From Pseudalkalibacillus berkeleyi (lineage in GTDB: Bacteria; Bacillota; Bacilli; Bacillales; Fictibacillaceae): a stretch of 64,000 nt of DNA. The position numbers and the translations under genes are program-made. The stretch lies in NCBI RefSeq assembly GCF_021608225.1, contig NZ_JAKIJS010000001.1:248001-312000 (forward strand), in the 5' to 3' direction. A model generated the notes under the pieces. That model searched no databases, had not been told where the DNA came from, and worked only from the letters and a program-made list of their open reading frames with translations. The first letter of the stretch is position 1. Each line of letters starts with the position of its first letter. Positions 34,316 through 42,342 of the stretch are shown one piece after another.

Positions 34316-35500
34316 ATGTGGAAGAAGTTGAAATCGCTACACACTTATAACGGTTGGATCATCACCTTCTTAATGATTAGTGGCATTCTATTGTTTCTTC
34401 CGTCTTTACGAGGTTTTCTTTCCCCCGTTCGTGTTGGATTGAAACAACTTCACATTGGAGTAGGCATCGCCTCGATTATTGTGCTGTTATTATATTTACC
34501 ATACTTGAAGAAGCATTTTAAAAGTCGAAAGCAAACAGGAAAGCGGATCAATCTCATTACAATCCTATCGTTCATTGTGATTTGGTCTATTAGTGGTTTA
34601 GTGTTAACTTTCGAAAAATTAGTCTCCGAAACCGCGGTTACGGTGTCGTTATTTTTACATGACTTATTTACGTGGATCGGATTGCCGATTATCCTTTATC
34701 ACTCGATTACTCGCTTACGGTGGGTGCAAAAACAACGTGCGCCGCTAGTCAAAAGCGAAGGGGAAGATGGAAAACCGAAAATTCCTTTATCACGACGAGG
34801 TTTCATTCAAATGGTTGCCGGAACAGCTTTCGTTGTGTTCATCGGACCGTCTTTTTTCAAATGGCTAAAGCAAGTGATGGATGATGGGGGACAGTCCCTT
34901 AAAAGTGTGATCGCGAATGATCGCAACCAGATGTCGCCACCTCCAACCCCTTTACCTGCTTCAAGCCCACCTCAGGGCGGAGGTTACGATGGAAAATTTA
35001 GAGTTTACACTGTTACAGAAATCCCGAAATTCACGAATGACAACTGGTCATTCACCGTGGATGGAATGGTAGATCATCCAGTTACATATAGGTGGGACGA
35101 TTTCGTAAAATTAAAGCGAAAAGTACAGGTCAGTGATTTTCACTGTGTAACCGGTTGGTCTGTTCGTAAGGTTACATATGAAGGCATACCCCTTAAAAAG
35201 TTCCTGGAAAAAGTGGGTGTGAAAAGTTCCGCCAAATATGTGAAATTCTATTCAGGGGATGGCGTTTATACGGATGCATTATCGCTCGATCAAGCACGCA
35301 TGGACGATGTGATGGTAGCGGTACTCATGGATGGTGAGCTGATTCCATCGGATTACGGAGGACCAGTGCGTCTGATTGTCCCGAGAATGTATGCGTACAA
35401 GGCTGTGAAATGGCTCGTTCGGATTGAGTTGATCGACACGCCTCATCTCGGCTACTGGCAAGTAAGAGGCTATGATACAGATGCATGGGTGCGAAAATAA
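34316..35500 (+). CDS. Membrane molybdopterin oxidoreductase with fused b-type-cytochrome-like domain (MsrPQ-like)
   Basis: About 394 residues from ATG 34316 (AGAGGTG six bases upstream; GTG 34307 is the alternative). Four N-terminal membrane helices (about 13-31, 44-62, 82-98, 109-128) hold His46, His116 and His129, suited to haem b. A twin-arginine motif SRRGFI (Arg160-161) precedes a fifth helix (about 165-183). After a Pro-rich linker comes the sulfite-oxidase/MsrP catalytic fold (about 225-394) with Cys277 in SDFHCVTGWSV as molybdenum ligand. It looks like an electron-donating YedZ/MsrQ-like part joined to MsrP. Substrate is unproven: methionine sulfoxide, sulfite or another oxide. Confidence 0.85.
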   Translation: MWKKLKSLHTYNGWIITFLMISGILLFLPSLRGFLSPVRVGLKQLHIGVGIASIIVLLLYLPYLKKHFKSRKQTGKRINLITILSFIVIWSISGLVLTFEKLVSETAVTVSLFLHDLFTWIGLPIILYHSITRLRWVQKQRAPLVKSEGEDGKPKIPLSRRGFIQMVAGTAFVVFIGPSFFKWLKQVMDDGGQSLKSVIANDRNQMSPPPTPLPASSPPQGGGYDGKFRVYTVTEIPKFTNDNWSFTVDGMVDHPVTYRWDDFVKLKRKVQVSDFHCVTGWSVRKVTYEGIPLKKFLEKVGVKSSAKYVKFYSGDGVYTDALSLDQARMDDVMVAVLMDGELIPSDYGGPVRLIVPRMYAYKAVKWLVRIELIDTPHLGYWQVRGYDTDAWVRK

Positions 35501-35577
35501 ATATATTTGAGAGAGCGCGACTGTTTCATGCAGTTGTGTTTTTTTACGAGTAGAGATTGGTAGTAATAAGGTACCGA

Positions 35578-35700
35578 GTTCCACAAGAGCAAGCAGAAGT
35601 TCCACAAGAGGTAGCGGAAGTTCCACAAGAGAGAGCTGAAGTTCCACAAGAGGTAGCAGAAGTTCCACAAGAGAGAGCAGAAATTCCCCAAGAAGGAGCA
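35578..35700. repeat. Six tandem 21-bp repeats
   Basis: Units of the form GTTCCACAAGAGNNAGCNGAA begin at 35578, 35599, 35620, 35641, 35662 and 35683; the last is degenerate. The period is a multiple of three, so several minus-strand frames stay open, one encoding an SCGTSAT heptad. They occupy a 370-bp gap without another clear gene. They are most likely non-coding intergenic repeats of the kind common in Bacillaceae. Confidence 0.85.
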
Positions 35701-35868
35701 TAACCTCCATCAACCAGTGCGTTCACCTTATTCATTTTCCGCAATCCCCTAGAATCTTCTTAACTATCATTACTTCTCTACTAATTCAGCGCGCTGGAGC
35801 AGGAGTATACTGCTTTATCCCGAATTTAAGAAGCAGAACAAATTCTCGTTTGGACTGAGGAGGACGCT

Positions 35869-36801
35869 ATGAAACGTTTAAGTGACCAATCATTTAAGGA
35901 TGCTCGGGATTTCTTAATGAAAAATGGACGTGATTTGGAAAAATCACTATTCCGCTACTATTTCGAAGATGGATCGAAAGAGGACGTGCTTCAAGCTTCG
36001 AAAGTTTACCAAAATGAAGATGGTGGATTTGGGAACAAGATAGAACCAGACTTCCAACTTGAAATTTCATCTCCAATGGCGACTTCAAATGCTTTTCAAA
36101 TTTTCAAAGAGTTAGAACTGTCTGATGACCACCCGATGATTCGAGAAGCTATGACCTATTTATTAACCTCGTATGATGATGAGAAGGGTCGTTGGCACGC
36201 GGTTCCAGCTGAAGTGAACGATGTCCCTCATGCACCCTGGTGGCACTATGATCATGAGAAAGAACAAGTGATGGTCGAGGCAGCTTGGGGAAATCCAAAT
36301 GCGGAGTTAACAGGTTATCTTCTCCGTTATAAGCAACTTTCTCCTGAAGAGATGACTGAAAACCTGAAGGAGCGTAGCCTTACTCATTTTCAAGCGTTAG
36401 ATGCAATAGATATGCATGAAACGCTTTGCTATTTGAGACTTGCAGATGAACTGAGTAATTTTGACAGGAAGATGATTATTGATAAAGTACTCGAACATCT
36501 ACCAGAACTCGTTGATACAAAGCCAGAACAGTGGTCACATTATGGCATGCAGCCCGTTCAAGTGGCACATAACCCAAGCTCACCTTTTTATGAACCATTA
36601 AAGTACAGTGTTGAGGAAAATCTTGATTATATCATTGATCAACAGGATGGGGATGGGGCGTGGCATCCGAATTGGGAATGGGGTCAATACGAGTATGACT
36701 GGCCAAAAGCGAAGGCAGATTGGAAGGGTATTCTCACCTTAAAGAATTTGAAGCTACTTAAATCATTCGATCGAATTGAATCTTATACTGTGAAATCATA
36801 A
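35869..36801 (+). CDS. Alpha/alpha-toroid (prenyltransferase/squalene-cyclase-like) protein
   Basis: A 310-residue soluble protein with toroid marks: YQNEDGGFGNKIEPD near 46 and DQQDGDGAWHPNWEWGQYEYDW near 263 resemble the QW-type turns of prenyltransferase and terpene-cyclase folds. The DXDD acid motif of cyclases is not seen, so it may bind or trim substrates rather than cyclise. GAGGAGGACG precedes the ATG. It is monocistronic and followed by a hairpin. Confidence 0.65.
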   Translation: MKRLSDQSFKDARDFLMKNGRDLEKSLFRYYFEDGSKEDVLQASKVYQNEDGGFGNKIEPDFQLEISSPMATSNAFQIFKELELSDDHPMIREAMTYLLTSYDDEKGRWHAVPAEVNDVPHAPWWHYDHEKEQVMVEAAWGNPNAELTGYLLRYKQLSPEEMTENLKERSLTHFQALDAIDMHETLCYLRLADELSNFDRKMIIDKVLEHLPELVDTKPEQWSHYGMQPVQVAHNPSSPFYEPLKYSVEENLDYIIDQQDGDGAWHPNWEWGQYEYDWPKAKADWKGILTLKNLKLLKSFDRIESYTVKS

Positions 36802-36815
36802 CCACGAAAGACATA

Positions 36816-36842
36816 CCGTCAGTGGCGTTAAGCTACTGACGG
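36816..36842 (+). terminator. Hairpin after the toroid gene
   Basis: CCGTCAGTGGC and GCTACTGACGG pair with one wobble. The T-run is poor, so termination efficiency is uncertain. Confidence 0.5.
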
Positions 36843-36907
36843 ACTATCATACATACACGTACTCGCACCATAGATTAAATCCTATTTTATTGGAGGTGCA
36901 AGGTGAA

Positions 36908-37945
36908 TTGAACATTTTAGTGATAGGTGGAACCAAATTTGTTGGTAGGCATATTGTAGAAGCTGCTTTATTACATGGACATCGTGTAACGTTATTTAAC
37001 AGAGGCACAAATCGAGAAGTCTTTCCAGAGCTTGAACTCATACAAGGGGATCGTGTGAAGGATGCTAACAAGATTGGTGGGCGTAAATGGGATGCTGTCA
37101 TTGACACGTGTGGTTACCATCCTAAAACTGTTAGAAAGACGGTTAAAGCGATCAAAGATTATACAGACATCTATACGTTTATATCAACAGCGTCCGTTTA
37201 CAAGAACTTTGCCTGCGAAGACATGATCGATGAGGATGCTGAAGTGCTCACACTGACCGATGAGGAGATCGATGGCATTAGTGAAACAGCAGAACGAACG
37301 CCAGAAACCTATGGTCCACTTAAGTATTATTGTGAGCAAGTCGTTTATGATGAAATGGAAGGTCGAGGACTTGTGATACGACCTGGTCTCATCGTCGGTC
37401 CGCATGATCCAACGGATCGTTTTACTTATTGGGCAAATCGCTTAGCGGAAGATCGTGAAATCCTTGCACCAGGAAGACCGGAAAGGAAAATACAATTCAT
37501 AGATGCACGTGACTTAGCAGAGTGGACTATCCAAATGGTGGAACGACAAGTTGTAGGCACTTACAATGCCGCTGGACCAGCACTGAAGCTAATGATGGCG
37601 ACTTTTCTTGAAAAGGGAAAAATGCTATTTAATAATCCAGCGGATATCACATGGGTATCCGAGTCCTTCCTAAAAAAGAATCATGTTGGACCGTGGATGG
37701 AGCTTCCCCTATGGATTCCTGAAACGTATGCCTTGTCTGAAGAGCGCCCACCGGCGAACGGTGACATAGGGCTCGATAATTTTAAAGCGATGAAAGAAGG
37801 ATTACGGTTCCGTCCGTATGAAGAAACCTTGAAAGATACACATGATTGGTTCCGTCAAGAAAACCGTGCGCTTTCAGATGTTTGCTTAAACGCAACTAAA
37901 GAGCAAACAGTACTGAAAAAATGGATGCAAGCAGCGAGCGTTTAA
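36908..37945 (+). CDS. NAD-dependent epimerase/dehydratase-type SDR
   Basis: A 345-residue extended SDR. The nucleotide motif is ILVIGGTKFVGRHIV at the N-terminus, and the active-site Tyr is in TYGPLKYYCEQVV (YGxxK-like). VIRPGLIVGPHDPTDRFTYW is typical of reductases related to isoflavone reductase or plant mRNA-binding epimerase-like proteins. The substrate is unknown. The open frame starts at TTG 36890, but GGAGG sits just after it, so TTG 36908, which starts one residue before the Rossmann motif, is preferred. Confidence 0.8.
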   Translation: MNILVIGGTKFVGRHIVEAALLHGHRVTLFNRGTNREVFPELELIQGDRVKDANKIGGRKWDAVIDTCGYHPKTVRKTVKAIKDYTDIYTFISTASVYKNFACEDMIDEDAEVLTLTDEEIDGISETAERTPETYGPLKYYCEQVVYDEMEGRGLVIRPGLIVGPHDPTDRFTYWANRLAEDREILAPGRPERKIQFIDARDLAEWTIQMVERQVVGTYNAAGPALKLMMATFLEKGKMLFNNPADITWVSESFLKKNHVGPWMELPLWIPETYALSEERPPANGDIGLDNFKAMKEGLRFRPYEETLKDTHDWFRQENRALSDVCLNATKEQTVLKKWMQAASV

Positions 37946-37982
37946 TGAATTGAAGGCAGTATAATAGTTTCTGAAACGAGTA

Positions 37983-38036
37983 AGAGCTGATACAGCGTAC
38001 CGGATCAACGGTGACTGTATCAGCTCTATTAATTTC
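37983..38036 (+). terminator. Terminator after the SDR gene
   Basis: Perfect 13-bp arms AGAGCTGATACAG (37983-37995) and CTGTATCAGCTCT (38015-38027) followed by ATTAATTT. Confidence 0.8.
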
Positions 38037-38119
38037 CAAAGTATCTTTTTCATTAGGTTTGTCAGCCTAACTTTGATACAATGATTCAGTTAATGAATTT
38101 GACAGTTGAGGTGGACAGG

Positions 38120-39385
38120 ATGAACAAACCACAACGATACATACAGTCACGATTTTCATTTTTTTACGGTTGGATTATTGTATTTTTAGGAGGGCTTGGA
38201 CTCTTTTTCTCTGGTCCAGGACAAACGTATGGCATTTCCGTATTTATAGATTCTTATATTGAAGAATTTGACTGGAGTCGGTCACTGGTTTCTGGAATCT
38301 ATTCTGGTGCAACACTCTTATCGGGCTCCCTTTTATTCTTGATGGGAAGAGCAGTTGATAAATTTGGTCAACGGAAGATGTCTCTTTTCATAGGGGTTTC
38401 ACTTGCGATTGCTTGTTTCTGGAACAGTTTTGTAGCAACGCCTGCAATGCTGTTCATCGGATTCTTCTTGCTCCGCTTTTTTGGACAAGGTTCCATGACC
38501 CTTGTTCCGAACACGCTCGTGCCACAATGGTTCATCGTAAAACGAGGAAGAGCACTCAGCTTCATGGCGATTGGTGGGTTTTTGAGTTCTGCTTTAATTC
38601 CACCTGTTAATGCCTGGTTGATCGACACATTCACGTGGGAAATCGCATTTAGAATTCTAGGTTTTTCAATCTTAATGATATTTGTTCCGCTGGTATATTT
38701 CTTCATGAAAAATAAACCCGAAGACATGGGGGTGAAGCCAGATAACGCCGTTCAAAAACTTCGAGAAGACGGAACTGAAATAGTGGAAGAGCATGAGAAT
38801 GACGTGTCATGGACGTTAAAAGAAGCGATGCGGACGAGGCAATTTTGGCTCATTCTATTTTGTGTGAGTATTCCTGCGCTTGTTAACACAGGCATTACCT
38901 TTCACCTCGTTTCGATATTTGAAGAAGGTGATTTAGGTCGTGGTATGGCGGCGGTAATTCTTAGTTTAATGGCGATTGTAGGATTTCCAATCACAATGGT
39001 GTCAGGCTTTATACTCGAACGGGTAAAAGTGAATGTGGTCTTATCGCTAAGCTTTTTAGGACAACTCGCCTTCGTCATCCTTCTTATTTTCACAGAATCA
39101 TATTGGATGGCCATTTTGTTCGGGGTTGTATGGGGTGTCGTTAATGGACTTGAACGAATAACCTTGTCGATTATTTGGCCAGACTATTTCGGAAGAAAAC
39201 ACTTAGGAAGTATTAAAGGACTTGCAATGACGACGATGGTTATTGGTTCTGCTTTCGGTCCACTACCCTATGGGTTTGCATTTGATCTATTTGGTGGGTA
39301 TACCGAGATTCTGTTATTAACGATGATCTTTCCTATCCTCGGTTTCATATTTGCGCTTATATCACCAAAACCATTGAAAGCATAA
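38120..39385 (+). CDS. MFS transporter (oxalate/formate-antiporter-like group)
   Basis: A 421-residue transporter with twelve membrane segments in two halves. The loop 2-3 motif is GRAVDKFGQRKM, and FFYGWIIVFLGGLGLFFSGPGQTYGISVF at segment 1 is typical of the monocarboxylate/oxalate-formate MFS group. The substrate is unknown. The ATG at 38120 has GAGGTGGACAGG upstream and is preferred to the in-frame ATG at 38081. Monocistronic. Confidence 0.85.
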   Translation: MNKPQRYIQSRFSFFYGWIIVFLGGLGLFFSGPGQTYGISVFIDSYIEEFDWSRSLVSGIYSGATLLSGSLLFLMGRAVDKFGQRKMSLFIGVSLAIACFWNSFVATPAMLFIGFFLLRFFGQGSMTLVPNTLVPQWFIVKRGRALSFMAIGGFLSSALIPPVNAWLIDTFTWEIAFRILGFSILMIFVPLVYFFMKNKPEDMGVKPDNAVQKLREDGTEIVEEHENDVSWTLKEAMRTRQFWLILFCVSIPALVNTGITFHLVSIFEEGDLGRGMAAVILSLMAIVGFPITMVSGFILERVKVNVVLSLSFLGQLAFVILLIFTESYWMAILFGVVWGVVNGLERITLSIIWPDYFGRKHLGSIKGLAMTTMVIGSAFGPLPYGFAFDLFGGYTEILLLTMIFPILGFIFALISPKPLKA

Positions 39386-39387
39386 TG

Positions 39388-39421
39388 AAAGACGGGAGGC
39401 CATGAGCCATCCCGTCTTTTT
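39388..39421. terminator. Bidirectional terminator
   Basis: AAAGACGGGA and TCCCGTCTTT pair around a short loop with GGC/GCC extension, between the MFS gene and the converging protease gene. Confidence 0.85.
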
Positions 39422-39422
39422 A

Positions 39423-40436
39423 CTAGCGTCGTCCCGATAAGGTTCCTTCATCATGCTTAATTTCCGTTTCCCAAAGCGCTGTGTATGGTTCAAAAAGGTT
39501 TTTCATTTTGTCTTGGATCGATAGACTTAATAAACCGTTACCGACGCCACGCTTAGTGTAACCGAGTGGAATCGTTCTTTTAATTAATTGTGAGTATATC
39601 TCAGCTTCAGATAGTTTCCGGTTAAATTCGTTTTGAGTAATATTGAGAAGTAATGCGAGTGCGCCAGAAACATGGGGAGTAGCCATAGATGTGCCTGAAA
39701 GTTTAGCGTATCGATTATCTGGAAAAGTAGAGAGGATATCGACACCAGGCGCAACCAGGTCAATCTCATCATTCGTATTTGTGAAACGAGCCATTTTTCG
39801 CTTGAAGTCCATCGCACCTACTTGAATGACCTCATTATAAGCACCAGGATAAGAAAATTCGTCTGTGTCTTCATTATTATCACCCTCATTCCCTGCTGCA
39901 CAAACGACGGACACATCATTTTCGACGGCATACTTGACTGCCTCATGAAGTTGAGGTGTGCTTTGTGGTCCCCCTAAAGACATGGAGATCACGCGTACCT
40001 TTTCTCCATTTGGACCTTCCCAATCTACTGCGTACCGAATCGCATCAATGATCCAAGTCATTCTTCCGCTTCCTTGTCCCGTTAGTACTTTTAAGATCAA
40101 TAAATCTGCTAAAGGTGCAACCCCTGAGATTCCATCTGTTGTTCCCGTCGCAGCGACTGTACCTGCAACGTGCGTTCCGTGTCCATTATTATCAAGATAG
40201 TTATTTGGGTCTTTATTATAATCAGTCGTGAAATTCCGACCGCCGATGATTCGATCTTTTAAATCTGGGTGAGATGTTTGACACCCGGTGTCGATCACTG
40301 CCACAACATTTCCGTTACCTTTATCCGCTTGATTCCAAACGTTTGGAGCATCAATCATCTTCACTCCACTAGGTACGTTTTTCAGCTCATCTACGATTTC
40401 TTCCACATGATAAGGAATCAGTCTTACTTCACTCAT
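39423..40436 (-). CDS. Intracellular subtilisin-like serine protease (IspA type)
   Basis: A 337-residue S8 protease without a signal peptide. The N-terminal [10 protein letters not shown] is the LIPY extension that inhibits the active site of intracellular subtilisins until removed. The catalytic triad is in [25 protein letters not shown] and [14 protein letters not shown]. The protein degrades cytoplasmic proteins, typically in stationary phase. AGGAGG is seven bases before ATG 40436; ATG 40442 is too close. Confidence 0.93.
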   Translation of the reverse strand: MSEVRLIPYHVEEIVDELKNVPSGVKMIDAPNVWNQADKGNGNVVAVIDTGCQTSHPDLKDRIIGGRNFTTDYNKDPNNYLDNNGHGTHVAGTVAATGTTDGISGVAPLADLLILKVLTGQGSGRMTWIIDAIRYAVDWEGPNGEKVRVISMSLGGPQSTPQLHEAVKYAVENDVSVVCAAGNEGDNNEDTDEFSYPGAYNEVIQVGAMDFKRKMARFTNTNDEIDLVAPGVDILSTFPDNRYAKLSGTSMATPHVSGALALLLNITQNEFNRKLSEAEIYSQLIKRTIPLGYTKRGVGNGLLSLSIQDKMKNLFEPYTALWETEIKHDEGTLSGRR

Positions 40437-40606
40437 ATACATTCCTCCTATCCTATAGTTAGCTCGGACTAATATTCTGAATTATCAAAAATAATAAAGG
40501 AAAATGCTGTGAATTTCAATAGGGTGATATACCTGAATTTCCATATGGTAAAGTCACTCACCTTGTCATATGGTAATATATGTACTGGAAATTAAGGGGG
40601 GATAAC

Positions 40607-41509
40607 TTGAAAGAAAAGTACTTCTGGGTTGCTATTGTTGTTGTGGTTATAGCTTGGATTGGAAATTATACATATTTAAAATCTCAACAATTGGATAAGC
40701 CGATCATTCTCAGTCATTACTATGAACTAGAGCAGGCGGATCGAACTGATATACGAATCTTTTACCTTACAAACAAAAATCATCAAGCATTACAAAGGGC
40801 ACAAATAAATGGCATGGATGCTTACTGGAGAGATGATCAAGGCTTTTCAATGTACGATCAACCGATACAACCTCAAGTCGTGCAAGAATTCCGGCACCAT
40901 TATTTAAAGTCAGCTGTGCTTGAAGTTGCCGGCGATATGCTGCCACTAAAGAAGGGATCAGGAGATATATGGTCCACAAATGAACTATCTCCAACCTTCA
41001 TCGATTCAGGTCAAACGGTTCAATTAAAGCCAACTGAATTAGGGATGGTATCGATTATAGCTGGTTATCCGAATAAACAAGCCTTCCTTTTGACGGGTAA
41101 TAGCGGAAATAATCGAACATATGTCACTAAAGAGGCACTAAAGCCAGTTGTCATTGATGAGATTAATCTACCGTTTAAAGAGCAACTTAAAGAACATATG
41201 AACATTAAGGTTGATTTAAATCAAAATCAAGTATACCAATCTAGTTGGAATCGCATTTCGTGGAATGAGGTGCCAGGTAAGGAGCTAAAGGAGGTTACTT
41301 TTCCTATACACCTTAAGAAAAGAGACAATATGAGTGTTTATGTACAACTAGATGATCAACTCAAAAGCTATGTTCACCTCAGTTTGAAATTAAAGGGAAA
41401 AACAACTGATGGAGACCAATTTATTACACCGGTTAGTATCTATTCACACCCGTATTTTACACAAAAAGATATTGACGAAATCATTTCTGATAAAGGAAGA
41501 GGGAGGTAG
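40607..41509 (+). CDS. Membrane-anchored protein of unknown function
   Basis: About 300 residues, not recognised. An N-terminal anchor (about 6-24: FWVAIVVVVIAWIGNYTYL) is followed by a large extracytoplasmic part with beta-rich character. AAGGGGGG lies five bases before TTG 40607, which is favoured over ATG 40580, which has no ribosome binding site. It overlaps nothing and is two bases upstream of the next gene, so the two form a pair. Confidence 0.65.
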   Translation: MKEKYFWVAIVVVVIAWIGNYTYLKSQQLDKPIILSHYYELEQADRTDIRIFYLTNKNHQALQRAQINGMDAYWRDDQGFSMYDQPIQPQVVQEFRHHYLKSAVLEVAGDMLPLKKGSGDIWSTNELSPTFIDSGQTVQLKPTELGMVSIIAGYPNKQAFLLTGNSGNNRTYVTKEALKPVVIDEINLPFKEQLKEHMNIKVDLNQNQVYQSSWNRISWNEVPGKELKEVTFPIHLKKRDNMSVYVQLDDQLKSYVHLSLKLKGKTTDGDQFITPVSIYSHPYFTQKDIDEIISDKGRGR

Positions 41510-41511
41510 TC

Positions 41512-42108
41512 ATGAAGGAAGCTTTTTCAAAACTATTTTGGGGATTCTTATTCATATTAATCGAAATACATTTCATTTGGATTGATATTCTGGCCGATCC
41601 AATCGGTTATTTCTTAATCTATCTAGGATTAGCAAAGCTTACGGAGATGTTCAAAATACAAAACTTTTCAAGAGTACTAGCCATACTATTGATTGTAATC
41701 TCACTGCCAACTGTGTTCATGGATCAAACGAAGAACAACGGCTCTAGCATGTCAGGAATGATAGAATGGTCCATGTATGAACAAGCCCTAGGTTTGGCGA
41801 AACTCGTACTTACGTATTTTGTATTGAAGGTCATGTTGGAAGTTGCCAAACAGATTGGAAATAACGATCTACAAGGGGTGACACTTAAGTTTTTCAAAAT
41901 CTACATGCCCACCATGGTCATCATTAGCTTCGTACAACCATTTCTGATGAACATGCATAGTAAAATGCAAATTGGAGTGACCCTCTTTTCTGCAATTGTA
42001 AGTCTCATCTTAAACATCATATTCTTAGTCATTTTACGAAAGTTTAGAAAGAGTGAATGGCTAGAAAAGGAACCGGTGAAATCAAGAGAAGAACTAGGTC
42101 AAGCGTAG
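41512..42108 (+). CDS. Polytopic membrane protein of unknown function
   Basis: A 198-residue protein with five to six membrane segments (starting about 8-25 and 30-46) and a charged C-terminal tail. Not recognised. It starts two bases after the preceding gene with AGGGAGG at its 3' end as ribosome binding site, so both are probably made together and may form one complex. Confidence 0.65.
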   Translation: MKEAFSKLFWGFLFILIEIHFIWIDILADPIGYFLIYLGLAKLTEMFKIQNFSRVLAILLIVISLPTVFMDQTKNNGSSMSGMIEWSMYEQALGLAKLVLTYFVLKVMLEVAKQIGNNDLQGVTLKFFKIYMPTMVIISFVQPFLMNMHSKMQIGVTLFSAIVSLILNIIFLVILRKFRKSEWLEKEPVKSREELGQA

Positions 42109-42130
42109 CGAATAAAATAGATTAGAAGAA

Positions 42131-42168
42131 AGGGCTAACCAATTATTTATACGATTCGGTCCAGCCCT
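42131..42168. terminator. Hairpin between converging small genes
   Basis: AGGGCT (42131-42136) and AGCCCT (42163-42168) pair, with further pairing inside; located past the stop of the polytopic protein and of the small minus-strand gene. Confidence 0.5.
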
Positions 42169-42174
42169 ATTGGC

Positions 42175-42315
42175 TTACTTCACATATTTCACATCGTATT
42201 CATGTACAAGATAAATTCGGAAGTCACCTTTCAACTCAAGATACCCGGAATCATACCTCCAAATTACTGTATAAGTTTTACCTCGATAAACAACCCTTGT
42301 GCCTTTGTTCACCAC
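42175..42315 (-). CDS. Small protein of 46 residues
   Basis: GTG 42315 with AAAGGAGG eight bases upstream begins a compact beta-rich peptide (VVYRGKTYTVIWRYDSGYLELK, FRIYLVHEYDVKYVK) ending at TAA 42175. Not recognised; it resembles small SH3-like proteins. It lies 28 bp downstream of the TPR regulator gene in the same direction, so it could be cotranscribed with it. Confidence 0.6.
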   Translation of the reverse strand: MVNKGTRVVYRGKTYTVIWRYDSGYLELKGDFRIYLVHEYDVKYVK

Positions 42316-42342
42316 CTGTTGTTCCTCCTTTTGTGCATCTCG

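Noticed and set aside
35279-35713. 144-codon minus-strand frame rich in LLPLVELLLP-type repeats
   Set aside because: It is the 21-bp repeat translated in another frame and overlaps the real molybdoenzyme gene.
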